From positions 380,063-444,062 of the forward strand of contig JADJNZ010000005.1 of the NCBI GenBank assembly GCA_016714015.1: a DNA stretch of 64,000 nt, given 5' to 3'. The DNA is from Gemmatimonadota bacterium (lineage in GTDB: Bacteria > Gemmatimonadota > Gemmatimonadetes > Gemmatimonadales > Gemmatimonadaceae). Both the position numbers and the translations under genes were made by a program. Each line of letters starts with the position of its first letter. Within the stretch, counting starts at the first letter, position 1. This document shows positions 25,208-34,612 of this stretch, one piece after another. The notes beneath the pieces are model-generated. The model was not told the origin of the DNA. It made no database searches and saw only the letters and a program-made list of their open reading frames with translations.

Positions 25208-28200
25208 ATGCATCCTCTCCGCCTGATCCCCGTCGCCGTCGCTGGCGCCCTCGCCGTCTTCGCCACGCACGCGCCGTTGCGCGTGATCCGCTCCACGCCC
25301 GTCGGTGTGTCCGATCCCGTCACGGAGATCGCGGTGAGCTTCGATCGACCGGTCGTGGGGTCGCTCGAGCGCGGGGTGGATCCGGCGAAGGTGATGCAGA
25401 TCGTGCCGGCGATCGCCGGGCGCTACGAGTGGCGCGATCCGGTGACGGTGCGCTTCGTGCCATCGCGGCCGCTCCCCGCCGACCTGCGCGTGGTGGTCAC
25501 GGTGCCGAACGACTTCGAGGCGGTGGATGGCACGCGACTCGAGGAGCCGCATCGCTTCGCCTTCCGCGTGCGTGGTCCGCGCCTGCTCGCCGGCACACCG
25601 GTGGGCCCGTCCAACACGACCGACCAAGTGACGCCCGCGCAGCGGTTCGAGGTCGTCGCCACCGACTCGCTCGATCTCGCGCGGTTGAGCGAGGTGGCGT
25701 TCGTCGAGATGGCCTCGACGTGCACGCCGCGCATCGTCCCGCTGCGCGCGGCGGAACAGCGCCGCCTCAACGACCGCGATCCGTGGGACCTGCAGAACGC
25801 CGGCGGGTGGGAACGGGAGCGTTCGCTCGATTCGCTGCGCCGTGTCGTCTCGCTCTTCCCGCGCACGCCCATCCCGCGCGGGTGCGCGGGCGAGCTCGTG
25901 GTCCCGCAGGAGCTCTCCGCCATCGCGCCGGTCACGCTCGTGCGCTGGGGATTCCGCTCGTACGGTCCGTTGCGCATCGCCGAGACAGCCTGCGGCGCGT
26001 TCCATACCGCGAGCTGCGCGCGCGGTCCGGCGCGCATCGCCTTCTCCACGCCCGTCACGGGGCAACAGGTCGCGAAGCATGTGCGGCTCATCCCGGCGCA
26101 ACCCTTCACGCTGCGCGACACCAACGCCGTCTCGGCCACCTGGGTGCTCGAGGCACCGCTCCTCCCGCGCACCGGCTACGCGGTGGTGGTGGACACCGCG
26201 CTGCGCGACGTATACGGCCAGCGCATCTCGGGGAATCCTGCCGGCGCGTTCAAGACGACCGGCTACGAAGCCTACGTCTCCTATCCCTACGGCAAGCAGA
26301 CGGTGGAGCGCGTGGGCTTCCGGACGCTCCCGGTCGAGCACGCCAACGCCGACACGCTCGTCGCGATGATCGCGCCCATCCCGCGCGCGCGCGAGCAGCA
26401 GTGGCTCGCGCGCTATGCCTGGGGCTACGGCGAGCTGTGGGACTCGGTCGCATCGCGCGCGACGGTGCAGCGCATCCCCACGCGCGCCGGGCGTGATCGC
26501 GGGTCGCTCACCGGATTGCCGATGCCGGTGGTCGATGCCTCGCGCGGCGACGCGCCGACGCTCTTCGCCGTGAAGGTCGGCGGCACAGGACTCGGCGCGG
26601 GGAACGGCATCGCGAACGCGACGATCTCCCTCGTGCAGGTGACGGACATCGGCGTGACCGCGCGGCTCGGCGTGCAGGAAGGCGTGGTGTGGGTGACCGG
26701 CGTGAGCGACGGCAAGCCGCGCGCGGGGGCCGAGGTGATCGTGCACGATGCCGGCGGCACCGTGCTCGCGCGCGCGCGCAGCGACGCGGAGGGACTCGCG
26801 CGACTCATTGACTTCACGGAGCCGCTCGCCGCACCGGACGCCGCGGACGGCGAAGGGGACGGGGAGTACGGCGGCGATGAAGGCGACGGCGCCTACATCG
26901 AGGTGCGCAGCGGCACCGATCGCGCGCTCGTCGCGGTCAATCGCTACGACCCCGACCTGAGCGCGTGGACCTTCGGCGTGAACTCGGCGTGGGGCGGCGA
27001 GCGTTTCCCCATCGCCGGCGCCCTCTGGGCGGATCGCGGCATCTATCGTCCCGGCGAGCAGGTGAACCTCAAGGCGGTCGTGCGCACCGGACCGCTCGGC
27101 GCGCTGCGTCGCCCGGTGCGCGCCGATTCGGTGCGCTGGGTGCTGAGCGATCGCGAAGGGAACGACACCTTCACCCGCACCGTCGCCCTCTCCGAGTTCG
27201 GCACCACGCAGCATCGCGTGGACCTGCCGACGACCGCGCCGGTCGGGACGCACCGCGTGCGCGTGATGCTGAAGCGGCGCGGCGCCTGGCGCGAGATCGC
27301 GAGCACGAGCTATCGCGTGGGCGAGTACCGGCCCCCCGAGTTCCTCGTCGATGCCACGGTGCGATCGGCGGGCGACGCGGACCGGCGCGAGGTGCGCTTC
27401 GGCGTGACCGCGCGCTACCTGTTCGGCGCACCGATGGCCCGGGCGCAGCTCAACTGGGAAGCGCGCGTGGAGCGCGTCTGGCCCTGGGATGTCCGCATCC
27501 CCGGGCTCGACGGCTGGAGCATCGGCAACAACACCTGGGGGTACGAGCGCGAGTCGCCGTACGCCGGGAGTGTCCAGAGCGGGATCGATACGCTCGACGA
27601 CCGCGGTGATCGCACCGTGCCCGTCGCGGTGCCGGCGCGCGACGACGGCGTGACCACGCGGCTCATCCTCGCGGCGGCGGTCACCGACGTCAATCGACAG
27701 GTGGTGGGCGCGGTGACGAGCACCCTCGTGCACCCGGCGCGCTTCTACGTCGCGGCGAAGGTCGACGGCGAGAGCTGGTTCTGGCGCGCGCCCGAGCCGC
27801 AGCGCATCCAGGTCCGCGCGGTGCGGCCGGATGGCGAGGCGGAGATCGGCGCGCGGATCGTGGGCCGGCTCATCCGGCGCGACTGGCATCGCGTGCGCCG
27901 CGAGCGCGACGGGATCGCGACGATGGTGGGCGAGTACGTCGTGGACACCGTCGCGACCTGCACCGTGACCAGCGCCGCCGAGGCGTCCACCTGCACGCTC
28001 GTGCCGCGGCAGGGCGGCGTGCACACGGTGGAGTTCCGCGCGAGCGATCGCGACGGGCGCCAGGCGGTGACCTCGTTCTCGCGCTGGGTCACCGGGCAGG
28101 GGTTCGTCGCCTGGGGCGACGAGACGCAGTTCAAGATGGACCTCTTCGCCGATCGCGATCGCTACGACGTGGGCGACACGGCCTCGGTGCTCATCGCCTC

Positions 28201-30943
28201 GCCCTTCACCGACGCCGAAGCGTGGCTCACGGTGGAGCGCGAGCAGGTGATCGAGCAGCGACGCTTCCGCATCACCTCCGGCTCGCAGATGGTGAAGATC
28301 CCCATCACCGAGGCGTTCGTGCCCAACGCCTTTGTCTCGGTGGTCGTCGTGCGCGGCCGCAGCGCGCCGCCGGGGAAGCTCGACGATCCCGGCCGCCCGA
28401 CGATGCGCGTGGGCTACACGCAGCTGCGCGTCACGCCCGAGGTGAAGCGGCTGCGCGTCGCCGTCTCGCTCGTGCAGCCCGAGTACCGCCCCGGCGACAC
28501 GGCGCAGGTGCGGCTCGCGGTCCGCGACGCGCGCGGCGCCGGCGCCCGCTCCGAGGTGGCGCTCTGGGCGGTGGATGAGGGCGTGCTCGCGCTCACCGGC
28601 TACAAGACGCCCGACCCGCTCGACCTGATGTACCGCCCGCGCGACCTCGGCATGCGGCTCGCCAGCAATCTCGTCGCGGTCACGCCGCAGGTGGCCGAGG
28701 GCGAGAAGGGACGACGCGAGGCCGGCGGCGGCGGTGGCGCCGACGGATCGGAAGTGCTGCGCTCGACCTTCCGCACGGTCGCCTTCTACCTCGGCGAGGT
28801 CGTCACCGACTCGGCGGGCAACGCGACGGTGAAGGCGAAGCTCCCCGACAACCTCACGACCTTCCGCGTGATGGCCGTCGCTGTCACCGATGCCGATCGC
28901 TACGGCAAGGGTGAGACGCCGATGCTCGTGACGCGCCCCGTCGTCGCGCGCCCGGCTCTGCCGCGGTTCGTGCGGCCCGGCGACACGCTCTCCGCCGGCA
29001 CGGTCGTGAATCGCCGTGATGGCGTGGCAACGCAGGCGACGGTGAAGGCCCAGTCCACGGGGGTGCGTCTGCTCGGCGCGGCGGAGCGCACCATCCCGCT
29101 CGCCGCAGGACGCGGGGCCGAAGCACGCTTCCGCTTTGCCGCCGTGGCGGCCGAGAGCGCGGCCTTCCGTTTCGACGTGCGCTCCGGGCGCGAGTCGGAT
29201 GCGGTGCGCGTGGCGATTCCCGTGAAGCCCGACGCGTTCGAGCGGCGGCATGTCGTCTCCGGGACGCTGCGCGACACCGCCTCGGTGGTCTTCGACCTGC
29301 CGGCGGACATCGATCCGGCCCGGTCGCGCGTGACCATCACCCTCGGCAACACGCCGATGACCCTCGTGCGCGGCATCCGCACCTCGTTGCGGGTCTACGA
29401 GTACGAATGCACCGAGCAGATCTCGAGCCGCGTCACGCCGCTCCTCGCGCTGTTGCAGGCGCGCGGCGCGCTGACCCCGGCCGAGGCGGCGATCGCGCGA
29501 CGCGAGGTCGCGCGCGGGATCGGCGTGCTCCTCGGCAGGCAGCGCGCCGACGGCGGCATCGGCTACTGGAGTTCGGGCGATTGGACGACGCCGTGGCTCA
29601 CCGCGTACGCGGCGAACGTGATCATCGAGGCGAAGGAGCTCGGCGTCCCCGTCGATTCGGCGGCGCTCGCGCGCCTCTCCGAGTACGTGCGCGGCGCGCT
29701 GCGCGAGGAGCCGAAGGATCGCGGGCCGTTGCAGTGGTGGTACGACCGCCGCTCGACGCGGCTCGCCGACCAGGTCGCGGCCGTGGACTTCCTGAGTCGC
29801 GCCGGGCAGGCGGACCGTCCGGCGGAGAACGAACTGCTGCGCAACGCGCCCTTCATGCTGCGCGAGGACCGCATCCGGCTCGCCGAGGTGCTCGCGCGGC
29901 GCGGGGCGACCACCGAGGCGCGCAGCCTGCTGGCGCTCGTCTGGGCGGAGGTCCGCGTCGATGGCCGCACCGCGGTGCTCCCGGCCGACACCACCAAGTG
30001 GTACTTCCATTCCTCCACGCGCGAGACCGCGCGGTTGCTCACCGCGACGCTCGCGGTGGATCCGGGGCATGCGCTCGTCGGACCGCTCGTCGAGCGGCTC
30101 GCGGTCACGCCGCGCGGGCGCTACTGGCAGAACACGCAGGACCAGGCGGCCGCGGTGCGCGCCATCGCGATGTTCGACGCGAAGGCCGCGTCGAGCGCGC
30201 CACGTCCGCTCGTCGTGCGCAGCGGCACGCGACAGGTGCTCCGCACGGTGACCGCGCGCGGCGACACGACGCTCGCCATCGCCTCGCTGCTCGGTCCGGT
30301 GCGCGACGAGACGCGCGCGCTGCGCCTCACGCTCCGCGCCGAAGGGACGGCGGCGTTGCCGTCGTTCTTCCATGTGACGGTCACCGAGATGCCCTCCAAG
30401 CCGCCCGTGCGCCCCGCGGACGCGGGGATCCGCGTCGAGCGGTGGTACGAGCGCTACGGCGATGCGAAGCCCGTCACCTCCGTGGCCGAAGGCGAGCTCG
30501 TGCGCGTGCGCCTGCGCATCACCGTGCCGGTGGAACGGCGCTTCGTCGTGGTGGACGATGCGCTGCCCGCCGGACTCGAGGCCGTGGACCTGAGCCTGCG
30601 CACGTCGAGCGTGGTGGGCGGAGGACCGGCCGCCGGCCGGCCCGCGCCGCGCGATCCCGACGCGGAGGGTGGCGAAGAGGGCGACGATGAGGGCGGGCTC
30701 GGCTACGGCCGCTGGGAAGGTGGCTGGTGGTCGCCGTGGGACTTCCGCGAGATCCGCGATGATCGCGTCGTCTGGTCGGCGTCGTGGCTCTGGAAGGGGA
30801 CGTGGGACATCAGCTACATCGCGCGCGCGACGACGCCGGGGACGTTCATCCGTCCGCCGGCCCGCGCCGAGGAGATGTACGATCCCGGCGTGAACGGCCG
30901 GAGCGATGGCGGGAGCTTCACCGTCACGCCCCGGTCGCCGTGA
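25208..30943 (+). CDS. Bacterial alpha-2-macroglobulin family protein with intact thioester
   Basis: A 1911-aa periplasmic protein. After an N-terminal signal/anchor, it has macroglobulin (MG) domains, a bait-region-bearing A2M domain, and a thioester domain with CTEQ at C1401-Q1404. The thioester Cys and Gln can trap an attacking protease covalently, as in E. coli YfhM. No lipobox Cys is present near the N-terminus, so the protein is either anchored by its signal helix or soluble. Acidic Gly-rich linkers occur near residues 540-560 and 1815-1840. Its GTGA overlap with the following pbpC gene mirrors the classic yfhM-pbpC pair. Confidence 0.93.
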   Translation: MHPLRLIPVAVAGALAVFATHAPLRVIRSTPVGVSDPVTEIAVSFDRPVVGSLERGVDPAKVMQIVPAIAGRYEWRDPVTVRFVPSRPLPADLRVVVTVPNDFEAVDGTRLEEPHRFAFRVRGPRLLAGTPVGPSNTTDQVTPAQRFEVVATDSLDLARLSEVAFVEMASTCTPRIVPLRAAEQRRLNDRDPWDLQNAGGWERERSLDSLRRVVSLFPRTPIPRGCAGELVVPQELSAIAPVTLVRWGFRSYGPLRIAETACGAFHTASCARGPARIAFSTPVTGQQVAKHVRLIPAQPFTLRDTNAVSATWVLEAPLLPRTGYAVVVDTALRDVYGQRISGNPAGAFKTTGYEAYVSYPYGKQTVERVGFRTLPVEHANADTLVAMIAPIPRAREQQWLARYAWGYGELWDSVASRATVQRIPTRAGRDRGSLTGLPMPVVDASRGDAPTLFAVKVGGTGLGAGNGIANATISLVQVTDIGVTARLGVQEGVVWVTGVSDGKPRAGAEVIVHDAGGTVLARARSDAEGLARLIDFTEPLAAPDAADGEGDGEYGGDEGDGAYIEVRSGTDRALVAVNRYDPDLSAWTFGVNSAWGGERFPIAGALWADRGIYRPGEQVNLKAVVRTGPLGALRRPVRADSVRWVLSDREGNDTFTRTVALSEFGTTQHRVDLPTTAPVGTHRVRVMLKRRGAWREIASTSYRVGEYRPPEFLVDATVRSAGDADRREVRFGVTARYLFGAPMARAQLNWEARVERVWPWDVRIPGLDGWSIGNNTWGYERESPYAGSVQSGIDTLDDRGDRTVPVAVPARDDGVTTRLILAAAVTDVNRQVVGAVTSTLVHPARFYVAAKVDGESWFWRAPEPQRIQVRAVRPDGEAEIGARIVGRLIRRDWHRVRRERDGIATMVGEYVVDTVATCTVTSAAEASTCTLVPRQGGVHTVEFRASDRDGRQAVTSFSRWVTGQGFVAWGDETQFKMDLFADRDRYDVGDTASVLIASPFTDAEAWLTVEREQVIEQRRFRITSGSQMVKIPITEAFVPNAFVSVVVVRGRSAPPGKLDDPGRPTMRVGYTQLRVTPEVKRLRVAVSLVQPEYRPGDTAQVRLAVRDARGAGARSEVALWAVDEGVLALTGYKTPDPLDLMYRPRDLGMRLASNLVAVTPQVAEGEKGRREAGGGGGADGSEVLRSTFRTVAFYLGEVVTDSAGNATVKAKLPDNLTTFRVMAVAVTDADRYGKGETPMLVTRPVVARPALPRFVRPGDTLSAGTVVNRRDGVATQATVKAQSTGVRLLGAAERTIPLAAGRGAEARFRFAAVAAESAAFRFDVRSGRESDAVRVAIPVKPDAFERRHVVSGTLRDTASVVFDLPADIDPARSRVTITLGNTPMTLVRGIRTSLRVYEYECTEQISSRVTPLLALLQARGALTPAEAAIARREVARGIGVLLGRQRADGGIGYWSSGDWTTPWLTAYAANVIIEAKELGVPVDSAALARLSEYVRGALREEPKDRGPLQWWYDRRSTRLADQVAAVDFLSRAGQADRPAENELLRNAPFMLREDRIRLAEVLARRGATTEARSLLALVWAEVRVDGRTAVLPADTTKWYFHSSTRETARLLTATLAVDPGHALVGPLVERLAVTPRGRYWQNTQDQAAAVRAIAMFDAKAASSAPRPLVVRSGTRQVLRTVTARGDTTLAIASLLGPVRDETRALRLTLRAEGTAALPSFFHVTVTEMPSKPPVRPADAGIRVERWYERYGDAKPVTSVAEGELVRVRLRITVPVERRFVVVDDALPAGLEAVDLSLRTSSVVGGGPAAGRPAPRDPDAEGGEEGDDEGGLGYGRWEGGWWSPWDFREIRDDRVVWSASWLWKGTWDISYIARATTPGTFIRPPARAEEMYDPGVNGRSDGGSFTVTPRSP

Positions 30944-33294
30944 GTCCTCGCGTCGTGCGGGTCCTGCGCGCGCTGCGCGCGGCGGTCGTCGCTGCCGGTG
31001 CGGCGGCGACCGTCGGCGCGGTGGCGCTCGGCGCATGGGTCCTGCGGCCGCTGCCGCCCGGACTCCTCGACCCGCCGCCGGACCCCGGCGTGCGGATCCT
31101 CGACCGGCATGGCGTGCTGCTGCGCTCCACGCGCGCCGAGGACGGCACGCGCGGGCGCTGGATGCCGATCGACCGGATCGATCCGGATCTGATCGTCGCC
31201 TTCATCGCGGTGGAGGACCGTCGGTTCTGGGACCATGACGGCGTGGACCCGCGCGCGGTGGGGCGCGCGGCGCGCGACAACTGGCGCGCGGGGACCATCG
31301 TCTCGGGCGCGTCGACCATCACGATGCAGCTCGCGCGACTCCTCGATCCCGGCGCGCGGGGCTGGCGCAGCAAGGTCGCGGAGACCGCGTGGGCGCTCCG
31401 GCTCGAGCGGCACCTCTCCAAACAGGAGATCCTCGAGCAGTACCTCAACCGCGTGCACCTCGGCCAGAACACCGCCGGCGTCGCGGCGGCGTCGGCGTTC
31501 TATATGGGAGCCGACGCGAATGAACTGAGCGTGGGTGAAGCGGCGATGCTGGCCGGACTCGCGCACGCTCCCTCGCGCGACAACCCGGTGACGTCGCCCC
31601 GCCGCGCGATGGCGCGTCGGCGCGTCGCGCTCGCGCGGATGGTGCGCGCCGGGGCGATCCGTGACGACGTCGCCCGCCGCGCCGACGACGAACCCGCGCT
31701 CACGCGCCGCACGCGCGACCCGTTCCTCGCGCCGCACTTCACCACGCGGGTGCTGCAGGAGGCGCGGGCCGACGCCGAGCGGTCCGCGGGCGACGTCACG
31801 CTCCGCACGACCATCGATGCCGGACTGCAAGCCGAGCTCGAGGCCGAGGCGCGCCAGGCCGTCGCGCTGCTCGGTGACCGCGGCGTGCGGCAGGCGGCGA
31901 TCGTCGTGCTCGACAACGCGACCGGCGGCGTCCTCGCGTGGGTCGGGTCGCCCGACTTCTGGGAGCCGCGCAGCGGGCAGACCGACATGGTCGTCTCCGC
32001 GCGCCAGCCCGGCTCGGCGCTCAAGCCGTTCCTCTACGCGCTCGCCTTCGATCGCGGCGTGACCGCGGCGACCGTGCTGCCGGACGTGCCGACGCAGTTC
32101 TCCACCGTGAGCGGACCCTACGAGCCGCGCAACTACGACCGTCGCTTCCGCGGTCCCGTGCGCGCGCGCGAGGCGCTCGCGAGTTCGTACAACGTGCCCG
32201 CGGTGCTGCTCGCGCAGCAGGTGGGGACGGGCGCGTTGCTGCACACCTTGCACCTCGCCGGCTTCGCGTCGCTCCGCCGCACCGCCGATCACTACGGTCT
32301 CGGGCTCGCGCTCGGCAACGGCGACGTGACGTTGATGGAGGTCGCGAACGGCTATCGTGCGCTCGCCAACGGCGGTCGCTACGCCGGGTGGCACTGGCGG
32401 CTCGACGAGACCGCCGCGCCCGGTGACGGTCGTCGCATCGTCTCGCGTGCCGCCGCCACGCTCGTGCTCGACGTCCTCGCCGATCCGGCCGCGCGCGTCC
32501 CCGGGTTCGGCGTCGTCACGCCCTTCGACTTCCCGTTCCCCGCGGCGGTGAAGACCGGCACCAGCCGGCACTTCACCGACAACTGGGCGGTCGCGGTGAC
32601 CGGGGGCTTCACCGTCGCGGTGTGGGCCGGCGACGTGAGCGGCCGTCCCATGGAAGGGGTGAGCGGCGTGACCGGCGCGGGGCCGCTGCTGCATCGCGCG
32701 GCGATCGTCACCGCGGCGCGGTACGCGCCCGCCGCACTGCCGTCGCCGGAGACCGAAGGGCTCGTCCCGGAGTCGGTGTGTCGGGTGTCGGGCCTGCTCG
32801 CCACGCGCGAGTGCCCGGGCGTGCGCGAGTGGTTCGTCGCGGGCACGGCGCCCACGGTGCGCGACTCCTGGGTGCGCGGCGGACGCGTGCGATTGCCGGA
32901 CGAGTATGGCGCGTGGGTCTCGCAGGCGGGGAACGGGTTCCAGCTCGCGTCGGTCGATCCCGAGTTCGTGGAGGAACGGGATCGCATCGACCCGGGTGCG
33001 GAGGCGCGCGGCGAGCGCGAGTCCGCTCGCGCGATGGAGCGCGTGGCTTCGGTGCGCGGCTTCCAGATCGTCTCGCCGGCCGACGGTGACGTATATAGGA
33101 TGCCGCCGGGCGTGCCCGCGGACTACGCGACGGTGGCGCTCCGCGCGGAAGGCGCGACGGGGGTGGTGCGCTGGTTCGTGGACGGGGTACCACACGACGC
33201 CTCGCGTTGGCGGCTCCGCCCCGGCGCGCACCTGATCCGCGCCGTCGCCGCAACGGGCACGGTGACCGAGGTGCGAATCCGCGTGGAGGAGTGA
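30940..33294 (+). CDS. pbpC: Penicillin-binding protein 1C
   Basis: A 784-aa bifunctional peptidoglycan synthase. An N-terminal membrane anchor (residues about 10-30) precedes a GT51 glycosyltransferase with the catalytic Glu in AVEDRRFWDHDGVD. The transpeptidase domain has SALK (active Ser), SYN and KTGTS. The C-terminus is the BiPBP_C domain typical of PBP1C. PBP1C works with alpha-2-macroglobulin, which is encoded directly upstream with a 4-bp overlap, and is proposed to repair the wall after protease or effector damage. The GTG start at 30940 is chosen because it overlaps the upstream stop; earlier in-frame residues are not PBP1C-like. Confidence 0.93.
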   Translation: MSPRVVRVLRALRAAVVAAGAAATVGAVALGAWVLRPLPPGLLDPPPDPGVRILDRHGVLLRSTRAEDGTRGRWMPIDRIDPDLIVAFIAVEDRRFWDHDGVDPRAVGRAARDNWRAGTIVSGASTITMQLARLLDPGARGWRSKVAETAWALRLERHLSKQEILEQYLNRVHLGQNTAGVAAASAFYMGADANELSVGEAAMLAGLAHAPSRDNPVTSPRRAMARRRVALARMVRAGAIRDDVARRADDEPALTRRTRDPFLAPHFTTRVLQEARADAERSAGDVTLRTTIDAGLQAELEAEARQAVALLGDRGVRQAAIVVLDNATGGVLAWVGSPDFWEPRSGQTDMVVSARQPGSALKPFLYALAFDRGVTAATVLPDVPTQFSTVSGPYEPRNYDRRFRGPVRAREALASSYNVPAVLLAQQVGTGALLHTLHLAGFASLRRTADHYGLGLALGNGDVTLMEVANGYRALANGGRYAGWHWRLDETAAPGDGRRIVSRAAATLVLDVLADPAARVPGFGVVTPFDFPFPAAVKTGTSRHFTDNWAVAVTGGFTVAVWAGDVSGRPMEGVSGVTGAGPLLHRAAIVTAARYAPAALPSPETEGLVPESVCRVSGLLATRECPGVREWFVAGTAPTVRDSWVRGGRVRLPDEYGAWVSQAGNGFQLASVDPEFVEERDRIDPGAEARGERESARAMERVASVRGFQIVSPADGDVYRMPPGVPADYATVALRAEGATGVVRWFVDGVPHDASRWRLRPGAHLIRAVAATGTVTEVRIRVEE

Positions 33295-33342
33295 CGGCGG
33301 GACGAACGGTCGGGTAGGAACGCACGAACCTTGACGGAGCGC

Positions 33343-34572
33343 ATGATGCGACGGACCCTGCTGCTGACGATGATCACGATGGGAACGATGGCCTGCGCGA
33401 CGGAGCCGTCCGGACCGCCGGCCCCCATCACCGGACTGCCGCGCGCACTGACCGTCGCCGAAGGCGAGGTCGTGCAGCGGTCCAACCGCTTCGCCTTCGA
33501 CCTGATGCGTCGCAGCGCCGCCGCGCGGGATTCGAACGTCTTCATCTCGCCGTTGAGCGTCTCGATGGCGCTCGGCATGACGCTGAACGGCGCGGCGAAC
33601 GCGACGCTCGACTCGATGCGCGCCGCGCTCGGGTTCGAGGGGATGCCGCTCGCCGACATCAACGCCGGCTATCGCGGGCTGATCGACCTGTTGCTGGGGA
33701 TCGACCGCACCACCGAGATGCGCATCGCCAACGCCGTCTGGTATCGCACGGGCCTCTCCGCCGACGCCGACTTCCGAGACGCGCTCCTCGCGAGCTTCGA
33801 TGCGCGTGTGCAGGCGCTCGACTTCGGGTTGCCGACGGCGCCCGACACGATGAACCGCTGGGCGAGCAGCGCGACCAACGGCCGCATCCCGCAAATCGTG
33901 GACGCGATCGATCCCGAGACGGTGATGTTCCTCATGAACGCCGTCTACTTCAAGGCGAAGTGGGTCGACGCGTTCGATCCTCGGAAGACGTCACCCGGGG
34001 CCTTCATGCCGGCGTTCGGCAACCCGCAGCAGGTGCCGATGATGCGCAACAAGACCGCGTTCGACGTGCTCCAGATCGCCGAGGTGAACATCGCCGAGCT
34101 GCGCTATGGCAACGAGGCCTTCGTGGTGGACCTCGTGCTGCCGGGCGCGACCGGCGACATCCACGACCTGATCGACTCACTCACCCCGCAGCGCTGGTCC
34201 GGGTGGATGGCGTCGCTGCAGCGGCAGACGATGGACCTGGTGATGCCGAAGTTCACGCTGGAGTACGAGCGGTCGCTCAACGACGACCTCGCCGCGCTCG
34301 GGATGGGGGTCGCGTTCGTGGACGGCGCGGCCGACTTCCGGAACCTCTTCGAGCCGAACCAGCCGGGGCCGTTCATCAGCGCGGTGAAGCACAAGACGTT
34401 CGTCGAGGTGAACGAGGCGGGGACCGAGGCCGCGGCGGTGACCTCGGTTGGGGTCGAGGTCACGAGCTTGCCGCCGAGCTTCACGGTGAATGAGCCGTTC
34501 CTGATGGTGATCCGCGAACGGTTCTCCGGGACGATCCTGTTCATGGGGAAGATCCTGCGGGTGCCGGAGTGA
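33343..34572 (+). CDS. Serpin (serine protease inhibitor), probable lipoprotein
   Basis: A serpin of about 409 aa. The N-terminal signal ends TMAC, a lipobox, so it is likely a lipoprotein. The serpin fold shows NVFISPLSVSMALGMTLNGA early and NEPFLMVIRERFSGTILFMGK at the end. The reactive-centre hinge EAGTEAAAVTSVG has the short small-residue run seen in inhibitory serpins, so it should be able to insert as strand 4A. The start could also be TTG 33331; ATG 33343 fits the signal peptide and a GGAG upstream. It follows A2M and pbpC on the same strand, giving two protease-inhibitor types in one locus. Confidence 0.9.
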   Translation: MMRRTLLLTMITMGTMACATEPSGPPAPITGLPRALTVAEGEVVQRSNRFAFDLMRRSAAARDSNVFISPLSVSMALGMTLNGAANATLDSMRAALGFEGMPLADINAGYRGLIDLLLGIDRTTEMRIANAVWYRTGLSADADFRDALLASFDARVQALDFGLPTAPDTMNRWASSATNGRIPQIVDAIDPETVMFLMNAVYFKAKWVDAFDPRKTSPGAFMPAFGNPQQVPMMRNKTAFDVLQIAEVNIAELRYGNEAFVVDLVLPGATGDIHDLIDSLTPQRWSGWMASLQRQTMDLVMPKFTLEYERSLNDDLAALGMGVAFVDGAADFRNLFEPNQPGPFISAVKHKTFVEVNEAGTEAAAVTSVGVEVTSLPPSFTVNEPFLMVIRERFSGTILFMGKILRVPE

Positions 34573-34612
34573 GGCGCGGTCAGCCGGCGCGGGGGCCCGC
34601 AGCACCCTGATG

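Noticed and set aside
24824..31036. A 2070-codon open frame on the minus strand
   Set aside because: It runs antisense to the alpha-2-macroglobulin gene, and its Arg/His/Ala-rich translation reflects GC-biased third positions. The plus-strand product has clear domains.
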